Source: Rugamonas rivuli (GTDB lineage: Bacteria; Pseudomonadota; Gammaproteobacteria; Burkholderiales; Burkholderiaceae_D). From it: 64,000 bases of DNA. Positions 57,127-64,000 of the stretch are shown here, one piece after another (positions within the stretch are counted from its first letter, which is position 1; each line of letters starts with the position of its first letter). The stretch covers positions 868,001-932,000 of the forward strand of contig NZ_WHUF01000003.1 of the NCBI RefSeq assembly GCF_009380165.1. The letters run 5' to 3'. The notes below the pieces were generated by a model, which worked only from the letters and a program-made list of their open reading frames with translations, searched no databases and was not told where the DNA came from. Both the position numbers and the translations under genes were made by a program.

Positions 57127-59829
57127 TTACTCAGCGGTCGCGGCGGCCTTTTTAGGGGCTGCTTTTTTGGCAGGCGCTTTTTTGGCCGCCGGCTTTTTGG
57201 CTGCCGCCGCCTTGGCCGGAGCCTTGGCTGCTGCTGCCTTCTTGGCCGGCGCTTTCTTGGCTGGCGCCGCGCCTTCCGCAGCTTCCGCGCCCTCGTCCGC
57301 TACGGCGGCCGCCTTGCCTTTGGCGCCCGACTTGTCAGTCGGGCCCTTGGCCTTACGTTCCTCGAACTCGAAGCTGATCTTGCCGTCCTTGCCCTTGGTC
57401 AGGAAGGCCTTGAACGGACGGCGCGTGCGCTGCGAAACAAAGCCTGGCAGCAGATCGGTCTTGCCTTCGTTGATCAGCTTGGCCATCTGCTCAGGCAAGA
57501 TCTCCTGCTGCAGAATGATGCGGCCGCTGCGGAAGTCGCAAGTCTTCGGCTTGGCGACGCTGTTTTCGCAAACATACGCCAAGCCCATCTCGTACACGCC
57601 ACCGGCACACTTCGGGCACGGACCCAAAGCGGTCTGGCCGGTGAAGTCGACCGGTTCCGCATCTTCCGAATCGTCGTTCTGGCCGAAGTCGAACTCCAAC
57701 TTGAAGTTCTTGATCTCTTCGTCGCGCACGATGCGCAGGATGGCGGCGAACGGACGGCCCATCTTCGAACGGAAACCTTGCAGCGGGCCGATGGTGCGAT
57801 CCTTCAGCAACTGCTCGACTTCCTCGATTTCAAACTGGCGGCTGCCCGGCGTTTTGCTCATCGAGAATTCGCACTTGGTGCAGGCGAAGCGGCGATAGTT
57901 TTCCTTGACCACGCTGCCGCAGTTCGGGCACGGCGTGTGCAGGGTGTGGTAATCACCCGGGATCGTATCGTTGTCGTATTCCTTGGCGCGCTTGACGATG
58001 ACCTGCGTCATCTGGGCGATTTCACGCATGAACTCGTCACGCGAAATCTTGCCCTTCTCCATTTGCGACAGCTTGTATTCCCATTCGCCGGTCAGTTCCG
58101 GCGCGGTCAGTTCGTTCACGCCCAGGCCGCGCAGCAGCGTCATCAGCTGGAACGCTTTCGCGGTCGGCATCAGTTCGCGGCCTTCGCGCAGCAGGTAGCG
58201 TTCGGTCAACAGACCCTCGATGGTGGCGGCTCGCGTCGCCGGCGTGCCCAGGCCCTTGCCGGCCATCGCATCGCGCAGTTCGTCGTCCTCGACCAGCTTG
58301 CCCGCGCCTTCCATGGCCGACAGCAGCGTCGCCTCGGTGTAGCGCGCAGGCGGCTTCGTCACCAGGCCGTTGGCGTTGACCGTGTCGGTCAGCACCTTCT
58401 CGCCCTTGGCGACCGGTACCAGGTTGCCGTTGGCGTTGCCTTCCTTGTCGTCGTCCGACGAGGCTTCCTTGCCGTAGATCGCCAGCCAGCCCGGGTTGGT
58501 CATGACCTTGCCTTCAGTCTTGAACTGATGGCCGGCCACTTCGGTGTAACGGGTCGTGACCTGGAATTCCGCAGGCGGGAAGAACACGGCCATGAAGCGG
58601 CGCGTGACCAGGTCGTACAGCTTCTGCTCAGGCTCGGACAGGTTCTTCGGCGCGATGGTGGTCGGAATGATCGCGAAGTGATCCGAGATCTTGGTGTTGT
58701 CGAAGATGCGCTTGTTCGGCTTGACCCACTTCTTGTCCAGGATCTGCTTGGCGAACTGGTGGTAGTTCGGGTTTTCCTTGACCACTTCCAGCGCCTGCAT
58801 CACGGTCGGAATGTAATCTTCCGGCAGGTGGCGCGAATCGGTACGCGGGTAAGTCAGCACCTTGTGCTTTTCATACAGCGCCTGGGCCAGGCCCAGCGTG
58901 TTCTTGGCGGAGAAGCCGAAGCGCGAGTTGGCTTCGCGCTGCAAGCTGGTCAGGTCGAACAGCGCGGGCGCCATCGACGTGGTCGGCTTGGCTTCCTCGG
59001 TGACGGCGCCCTGCTTGCCGCGCACGGCCAGCGCGATAGAGTCGGCCGCGGCCTTGCTCCACAGGCGCTCGGCACGCTTCTCCGGATCGGTCTCGTCCTT
59101 CTTGAACTTGGTGTCCAGCCAGCGGCCTTCGTAGACGCCGGCGGCGCACACGAACTCGGCGCGCACTTCCCAGAAGTCGCGCGAGACGAATTTCTTGATC
59201 TTCTCTTCGCGCTCGACCACGATCGACAGGGTCGGCGTCTGCACGCGGCCCACGGTGGTCAGGTAGAAACCGCCCTCTTTCGAGTTGAACGCGGTCATCG
59301 CGCGGGTGCCGTTGATGCCGATCAGCCAGTCGGCTTCCGAGCGGCAGCGGGCGGCGTCGGCCAGCGGCATCATGTCTTCGTCGGTGCGCAGCTGGGTGAA
59401 GCCTTCGCGGATCGCACCCGGCGTCATCGATTGCAGCCACAGACGCTTGACCGGTTGCTTGGCCTTGGCGTTCTGCGCGATCAAACGGAAAATCAGTTCC
59501 CCTTCGCGGCCCGCGTCACATGCGTTGATGAGGGTGGTGACGTCTTTACGCTTGATCAGCTTGTTGAGCACCTTGAGGCGGGCCTCGGTCTTGGCGATCG
59601 GGTTCAGCGCGAAGTACGGCGGAATCATCGGCAGGTGGGCGAAGCTCCACTTGCCGCGCTTGACGTCGTGTTCTTCCGGTACGGCAATTTCCAGCAGGTG
59701 GCCGACGGCGGAGGACAGCACGTACTCGTCGGATTCAAAGTACTCATCGTGCTTGGTAAAGCCGCCAAGCGTCTTCGCGATGTCGTTCGCGACAGAAGGC
59801 TTCTCGGCGATGATGAGGGTTTTGGTCAT
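57127..59829 (-). CDS. topB: DNA topoisomerase III with zinc fingers and histone-H1-like tail
   Basis: A type IA topoisomerase of 900 residues. The Toprim motif is LIIAEKPSVANDIAKTLGG with ACDAGREGELI, the domain-four marker SEADWLIGINGTRAMT, and the catalytic tyrosine in LTYPRTDSRHLP. After residue about 630 come CPNCG-type zinc modules, followed by a short CPKCAGG one. The last 60 or so residues are a Lys/Ala/Pro-rich tail (AKKAPAKKAAAAK repeats) resembling histone H1. The ATG at 59829 begins MTKTLIIAEKP; the 32 upstream codons are rejected. Confidence 0.94.
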   Translation of the reverse strand: MTKTLIIAEKPSVANDIAKTLGGFTKHDEYFESDEYVLSSAVGHLLEIAVPEEHDVKRGKWSFAHLPMIPPYFALNPIAKTEARLKVLNKLIKRKDVTTLINACDAGREGELIFRLIAQNAKAKQPVKRLWLQSMTPGAIREGFTQLRTDEDMMPLADAARCRSEADWLIGINGTRAMTAFNSKEGGFYLTTVGRVQTPTLSIVVEREEKIKKFVSRDFWEVRAEFVCAAGVYEGRWLDTKFKKDETDPEKRAERLWSKAAADSIALAVRGKQGAVTEEAKPTTSMAPALFDLTSLQREANSRFGFSAKNTLGLAQALYEKHKVLTYPRTDSRHLPEDYIPTVMQALEVVKENPNYHQFAKQILDKKWVKPNKRIFDNTKISDHFAIIPTTIAPKNLSEPEQKLYDLVTRRFMAVFFPPAEFQVTTRYTEVAGHQFKTEGKVMTNPGWLAIYGKEASSDDDKEGNANGNLVPVAKGEKVLTDTVNANGLVTKPPARYTEATLLSAMEGAGKLVEDDELRDAMAGKGLGTPATRAATIEGLLTERYLLREGRELMPTAKAFQLMTLLRGLGVNELTAPELTGEWEYKLSQMEKGKISRDEFMREIAQMTQVIVKRAKEYDNDTIPGDYHTLHTPCPNCGSVVKENYRRFACTKCEFSMSKTPGSRQFEIEEVEQLLKDRTIGPLQGFRSKMGRPFAAILRIVRDEEIKNFKLEFDFGQNDDSEDAEPVDFTGQTALGPCPKCAGGVYEMGLAYVCENSVAKPKTCDFRSGRIILQQEILPEQMAKLINEGKTDLLPGFVSQRTRRPFKAFLTKGKDGKISFEFEERKAKGPTDKSGAKGKAAAVADEGAEAAEGAAPAKKAPAKKAAAAKAPAKAAAAKKPAAKKAPAKKAAPKKAAATAE

Positions 59830-60076
59830 ATTTTGTATCTCGTTTTTTAACACTTTGGATGGGTGCAGCATGCGCATCATACATGGATCGCGCCGCAGTC
59901 TGCACTTTTGCGATGCGGATGGCAAGGCCGAGGCGTCACAGTCTTGTCAAAGCGCCAATGATAAGCGCGTTGCCGACCAGACTGCAAGCAAACAGCACAA
60001 TACAGCGTATCACGCCGTCGAATGTTGCTTAAATAAATGCTCGAAGGGAAATACAGGCCGCAGCGGCGTGTATATA

Positions 60077-60541
60077 TTAGTGCAGCAGGCGTGGCGCCTG
60101 GTCTTCGTCCGAGCCGAACAGGTCGTCGAACATCAGCGCGTCCGGCTCCTTGCCTTGGCTCCAGAGCAACATCAGGACGATGACCTTGAGCTTGCCCAGC
60201 GATACCGGCGCCTCTTCCAGCGCCAGCGCGCGCTCGATGACGATTTCGCGCTGCAACGGCGACAGCACCTTGGCCGACTCCAGGAACTGGATGAAGCCGA
60301 TCGCGCCCGGCCCCAGCACATCCTGCTCTTCTTCGACGTAGAAACGCGTGCCGGTCGAGGACGCGGTCAGCGTATGTTCCACCCCGGCCATGGCAGTCAG
60401 GTCGGTCAACCACACCAGGGCCTCGGAAATCTCGACATCGTCAAAACCGACGGCCGACAGTTTCTTGGCCAAGGCCGCCGGTTCAGGGCAGGCATCGGGA
60501 CGATAGTAAGTCTCGTAGAGGTAAACAAGGATGTCGAACAT
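60077..60541 (-). CDS. smg: Smg family protein (DUF494)
   Basis: A 154-residue cytoplasmic protein beginning [21 protein letters not shown], with [15 protein letters not shown] and the [18 protein letters not shown] end. The family lies beside dprA in many betaproteobacteria and gammaproteobacteria, as here, but no biochemical role is known. The 247-bp gap to topB holds nothing I can name. Confidence 0.92.
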   Translation of the reverse strand: MFDILVYLYETYYRPDACPEPAALAKKLSAVGFDDVEISEALVWLTDLTAMAGVEHTLTASSTGTRFYVEEEQDVLGPGAIGFIQFLESAKVLSPLQREIVIERALALEEAPVSLGKLKVIVLMLLWSQGKEPDALMFDDLFGSDEDQAPRLLH

Positions 60542-60632
60542 GGCTCTACTCTATCAGTTAAAACAGATCGCGCACAAGTGCCGCACAGATCGCCTGTTTT
60601 TCAGGCAATTTCATGCCGCTTAAGCCCGCAAA

Positions 60633-61775
60633 CTAAGCCCGCAAACGCTGGAACATGCCCCCAGGCAAACGTTCGACCAGGCCGGCCAGTTCCAGCGCCA
60701 GCAGCTGGCCTTGCAGGTCGGCGGCGGACTGCTGCAACCGCAGCGCCAGCAAGTCCGCCCCGGCCGGATCCTCACCCAGCGCCTCCAGCACGCGGTCGAC
60801 AAAGCTGTCGTCCGGCGACGGCCGGCCGCCGGGGGCATCGGGTGACAACAGTTCCAGGTCGGTCAGGATATCGGCGGCGGTTTCCACCAGCTTGGCGCCC
60901 TCGCGTATCAGCGTGTGGCAGCCCTTGGCCAGCGTGGCGTGGATGGAGCCGGGCACCGCGTACAGCTCCCTGCCCTGCGCCGCCGCCAGCCGCGCCGTGA
61001 TCAGCGAACCGGACTGGGCAGCCGCCTCCACCACCAGCACCCCGCGCGCCAGGCCGCTGATGACGCGGTTGCGGCGCGGGAAGTTGTCGCGCAGCGGCGG
61101 CGTCCCCAGCGCGTACTCGCTGACGATGCAGCCCTCCTCGGCGATGCGCCGGGCCAGTTGCTTGTTGCGGGCCGGGTAGATCCGATCCGGCCCTGTGCCG
61201 ATGACGGCGATGGTGCTGCCCGGCCCGTTCAAGCCGCCCGCGTGCGCCGCCGCGTCGATGCCCAGCGCCAGGCCGGAAACGATGGTCAGCCCCGCCTCCG
61301 ACAGCGCCTGCGCCATGCGGTCGGCGTTCAGCATGCCCTGGGCGCTGGCGTTGCGCGAGCCCACCACGGCCAGCGACGGCCGCGCCAGCAACTCGGTCCT
61401 GCCCTTGAGATAGAGCAGCAAGGGCGCGGCGGCGATGTTGCGCAATGCTTCGGGATAGGCGGGATCGTCGTGGCTCAGCAGGAAATTGCCGGGCTGCTGC
61501 TGCCAGGCCAGCGTGGCGTCGACCAGGGCCGCCAGCGCATCCGGCGGCGGCTGCAACAGCGCGTCGGCCTGGCCGGGCTTGACCTCGCGCAGCAGCGCCG
61601 CGCGGTCGGCGTCGAACACCGCCTCGGGCGTGCGGAAGCGGAGCAGCAGCCGGTGCGCCGTCATCAGGCCGACGCCGTCGGTCATCTGCAAGCGCAGCCA
61701 GCCGGCCAGCGCGGCGGCGCTGACTGGCTGGAATGGAACGTTGGGGGTATCCGTGGCTTGCACGGCGCGGGTCAC
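60633..61775 (-). CDS. dprA: DNA-processing protein DprA
   Basis: Loads RecA onto incoming single-stranded DNA during transformation. The 380-residue protein has an N-terminal SAM-like domain, the Rossmann core with AVVGSRNASAQG, ALGIDAAAHAGGLNG and the IISEYALGTPP-type stretch, RNRVISGLARGVLVVEAAAQSG and a C-terminal winged helix. It begins at a GTG that overlaps the stop of the LysM gene (GTGA). Confidence 0.95.
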   Translation of the reverse strand: MTRAVQATDTPNVPFQPVSAAALAGWLRLQMTDGVGLMTAHRLLLRFRTPEAVFDADRAALLREVKPGQADALLQPPPDALAALVDATLAWQQQPGNFLLSHDDPAYPEALRNIAAAPLLLYLKGRTELLARPSLAVVGSRNASAQGMLNADRMAQALSEAGLTIVSGLALGIDAAAHAGGLNGPGSTIAVIGTGPDRIYPARNKQLARRIAEEGCIVSEYALGTPPLRDNFPRRNRVISGLARGVLVVEAAAQSGSLITARLAAAQGRELYAVPGSIHATLAKGCHTLIREGAKLVETAADILTDLELLSPDAPGGRPSPDDSFVDRVLEALGEDPAGADLLALRLQQSAADLQGQLLALELAGLVERLPGGMFQRLRA

Positions 61776-62875
61776 TCCGGCGACTTGGCGACGTCGCCCA
61801 CTTCCACCGGCGCCGACACCTGCATGATCAAGCCGTAGGAAATATGCTTAAACACGCGGAAGATAAACAAGCTGCCCACTTCCTCGTCCGGCAGCTTGAC
61901 CTGCTGTTCGCGCATGCCCAGCCAGCTTTTTGCCGCCGTGCCGTCGCTGACAGTCTTCCCCGCATGGTACAACTGGAGCACGGAGCCGATGTCGAGTCCA
62001 TCAAGCTTTCCGCGATTAATGCTGACTACCTGGTTCTGCCCGGCGTGCGTGACGCCGCCGTAGATGGCCACCACCCGCGCGCCCACCTTTTGCTCGGGCG
62101 GATGCGGCACATAGTTCTGCATCGGCATCGGCGGTATCGCGCGCAGCTGGTCGCCCTTGCCCATCTCCTCCTTGGCGCTGGCCACCACGAAGGTGTGGAC
62201 ATCGCTGCCGCTGCCGGGCTGGGCCTCGGCCTGCAGTTTCAGCGTGCCCAGGTAAAACGCCTCGTAGCCGATGACGGCCTTGGTGACGGGATCTTTCAGC
62301 GGGCTGCCGGGGCGGAACACCTGGAACGAGGTGCCGCCCTTGAGGTCGCCGCGCACATAGGCCTTGTCGTCCTTGCCGAGGAATACGTGGCCGTCCTGCG
62401 TGGCCACCACGCGCGGGGCGCCGGCCAGTTCGTCGTTTTCGATAATCAGCGGCTGGGTCAGGAAGGGTTCGATCACGCCGGCCGGGATCGACATCACGGC
62501 GTCCTTGCCCAGACCCTCGGTGCGCAGTTGCGGCTTCAGGCGCAGGTTGCCGGCGCTGCCGTCGCCGCTGGCCTCGATCTTGTTGCCCAGGCGCAGACGG
62601 CCGGCGGCGCGGTCGAACCAGATGATCTGGCCCGGATAAATCCAGTGCGGATTGGCGATTTCCTCGCGGTTCATGCCCCAGACCGTGGGCCAGCACCACG
62701 GGCGTTCGAGGAATTTACCGGAGATATCCCACAGCGTATCGCCCTTGACCACCAGATGCTGGTCCGGCGCATCGGCACGGAATTCACATTTCAGCGGAGC
62801 CGCGGAGGCCGCCGTCCAGCCCGAAAAAAGAGCCGCCAATACTAAGCGGGTGCCGACTGTGCTAAAATTTTTCAT
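61772..62875 (-). CDS. LysM-domain cell-wall-binding protein
   Basis: A 367-residue secreted protein with a signal peptide (LVLAALFSGWTAASA). A LysM module follows (HLVVKGDTLWDISGKFLERPWCW, then NPHWIYPGQII), after which there is a large domain with no recognised fold (GKDAVMSIPAGVIEPFL, GLIMQVSAPVEVGDVA). The family sits between def and dprA in most betaproteobacteria. It probably binds peptidoglycan. ATG at 62875 starts the signal peptide. Confidence 0.93.
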   Translation of the reverse strand: MKNFSTVGTRLVLAALFSGWTAASAAPLKCEFRADAPDQHLVVKGDTLWDISGKFLERPWCWPTVWGMNREEIANPHWIYPGQIIWFDRAAGRLRLGNKIEASGDGSAGNLRLKPQLRTEGLGKDAVMSIPAGVIEPFLTQPLIIENDELAGAPRVVATQDGHVFLGKDDKAYVRGDLKGGTSFQVFRPGSPLKDPVTKAVIGYEAFYLGTLKLQAEAQPGSGSDVHTFVVASAKEEMGKGDQLRAIPPMPMQNYVPHPPEQKVGARVVAIYGGVTHAGQNQVVSINRGKLDGLDIGSVLQLYHAGKTVSDGTAAKSWLGMREQQVKLPDEEVGSLFIFRVFKHISYGLIMQVSAPVEVGDVAKSPE

Positions 62876-63120
62876 TAGTAGATCCAGTAATTGCGCCGTA
62901 AATTGCGCAGGCACACCATAGCAAGAGGCGCCCTATCAATGGAAAAGGCTTGCTAAATTGAATCAAATTCTGCCCATAAAACCCTGAACTAGCAAGCGAA
63001 ACCGCGCAACGGAAGCCCGCGCGGTTGTTGCATTTTTGATCGGGAAAATGACGGCGGCGGCGTAGTCTGCGCGGCCGCGTTATCAAGGCATTCACTTAGT
63101 TATCAACACAGTTACAGCAT

Positions 63121-63663
63121 ATGGCCATCTTAAATATTTTGCGTTACCCCGATCCGCGTCTGCATAAAGTCGCCACGCCAGTCACCGTCTTCGACGCCAA
63201 GCTGGAAAAGCTGGTCGCCGACATGGCCGAGACCATGTACGACGCGCCGGGCATCGGCCTGGCCGCGTCGCAGGTCGACGTGCACGAGCAACTGGTCGTG
63301 ATCGACATCTCCGAAACCAAGGACGCGCTGGTCGCCTACATCAATCCGGAAATCATCTGGGCCAGCGAAGAGAAGCAGGTCTACGATGAAGGCTGCCTGT
63401 CGGTGCCGGGCATCTACGACGGCGTCGAACGCCACGCCCAGATCAAGGTGCGCGCGCTGGACGTCAAGGGCCAGCCTTTCGAAGTGGAAGCCGACGGCCT
63501 GCTGGCAGTCTGCATCCAGCACGAAATGGATCACCTGCTGGGCAAGGTCTTCGTCGAATACCTGTCGCCGCTGAAGCGCAACCGTATCAAGGCCAAGCTG
63601 GTCAAGGAAGAACGCGGCATGGCCCGTGAAGCCCAGCTGCGCGCCGCAGGTCGTCGTTTCTAA
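63121..63663 (+). CDS. def: Peptide deformylase
   Basis: Removes the N-formyl group from nascent proteins. The 180-residue metalloenzyme has all three motifs: GIGLAASQ near residue 45, EGCLS near residue 92 (Cys metal ligand) and QHEMDHL near residue 135 (two His ligands and catalytic Glu). No clear SD precedes the ATG. It is 18 bp upstream of fmt. Confidence 0.97.
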   Translation: MAILNILRYPDPRLHKVATPVTVFDAKLEKLVADMAETMYDAPGIGLAASQVDVHEQLVVIDISETKDALVAYINPEIIWASEEKQVYDEGCLSVPGIYDGVERHAQIKVRALDVKGQPFEVEADGLLAVCIQHEMDHLLGKVFVEYLSPLKRNRIKAKLVKEERGMAREAQLRAAGRRF

Positions 63664-63681
63664 GCCGCACAGGGAACCCGC

Positions 63682-64000
63682 ATGAAAGTCATCTTCGCCG
63701 GCACGCCGGAATTTGCCGCCGTGGCGCTGCAAGCCTTGCACGAGGCGGGCTTCGAGATCCCGCTGGTGCTGACCCAGCCGGACCGTCCGGCCGGACGCGG
63801 CATGCATCTGCAGCCGTCGGCCGTCAAGCAGTACGCGCTGACGCAGGGCATCGAGGTGCTGCAGCCGCTGTCGCTGCGCACCGACAGCAAAGACCCGGTA
63901 CGCGCCGAGCAGGCGAAGGAAGCGCATGCGCGTTTGCTGTCCACGCCATATGACGTGATGGTGGTGGCGGCCTATGGCCTGATCCTGCCGCGCGCCACGC
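63682..64000 (+). CDS. fmt: Methionyl-tRNA formyltransferase (5' part, cut by window end)
   Basis: Formylates initiator Met-tRNA. The 106 readable residues begin [19 protein letters not shown] and continue with [14 protein letters not shown], the formyl-THF pocket, and [10 protein letters not shown] near the end. The rest lies beyond 64000. The def-fmt pairing supports the call. Confidence 0.96.
   Translation, partial: MKVIFAGTPEFAAVALQALHEAGFEIPLVLTQPDRPAGRGMHLQPSAVKQYALTQGIEVLQPLSLRTDSKDPVRAEQAKEAHARLLSTPYDVMVVAAYGLILPRAT

Noticed and set aside
63080..63110. Two GTTATCAA elements 20 bp apart upstream of def, one reading TTATCAACA
   Set aside because: They differ from the DnaA box TTATCCACA and no replication gene is near; probably promoter-region sequence.

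Overview
The window is a 64 kb piece of a GC-rich betaproteobacterial chromosome, most likely Oxalobacteraceae (Massilia/Duganella/Janthinobacterium type). The reasons are protein resemblance, a PEP-CTERM surface protein, and betaproteobacterial gene orders such as topB-smg-dprA-LysM-def-fmt and dusB-fis-purH-ruvCA. This placement is inferred from family knowledge, not from a search. I see no rRNA, tRNA, CRISPR array, transposase or prophage. Most of the window is core housekeeping DNA with a few accessory patches.

Layout. 0-4.7 kb: thiamine operon thiC-thiS-thiG-thiD-thiE (minus strand) behind a TPP riboswitch with a readable RBS-sequestering switch. 4.8-8.8 kb: two secreted proteins of unknown role, a dienoyl-CoA isomerase-like crotonase and a secreted M28 aminopeptidase. 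9-11.8 kb: valS. 11.8-12.85 kb: a proposed ribbon-helix-helix plus RAMA-like protein whose upstream region carries a helically phased array of CTAA boxes with dyad symmetry. 12.9-17.7 kb: Lrp regulator with a divergent FAD oxidoreductase, then a dehydratase / ornithine cyclodeaminase-family / DauR-type regulator operon that may handle 3-hydroxyaspartate or a similar amino acid. 17.7-22.5 kb: cell-envelope genes (DUF2147, PEP-CTERM spondin-like protein, ice-binding-like lipoprotein, OmpA protein, YbaN).

22.5-31 kb: SDR and LysR genes, yaiI, then ruvB and ruvA separated by a lower-GC two-gene cassette (phosphoribosyltransferase plus an overlapping small gene), then ruvC, purH, fis and dusB. 31.2-34.3 kb: phosphatase, YbhB-like protein, dtd and tyrS. 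34.4-39.9 kb: M23 peptidase, anmK, erpA, bactofilin, argC and rpsI-rplM. 40-44 kb: a cysteine-rich NHL-type propeller protein, OsmC, coq7 and an unknown gene. 44-50.7 kb: two ABC-2 exporter units, the second with a permease fused to an M1-type metallopeptidase. 50.7-57.1 kb: a chemoreceptor and small envelope genes, then a LysR/oxidoreductase divergon and two unknown genes, bounded by two copies of a long REP-like palindrome. 57.1-64 kb: topB with a histone-H1-like tail, smg, dprA, a LysM protein, def and the start of fmt.

The observations most worth following are the CTAA-box array with its RHH/RAMA-like gene, the cassette inside the ruv cluster, the paired long palindromes, the ABC-peptidase fusion and the 730-residue propeller protein.
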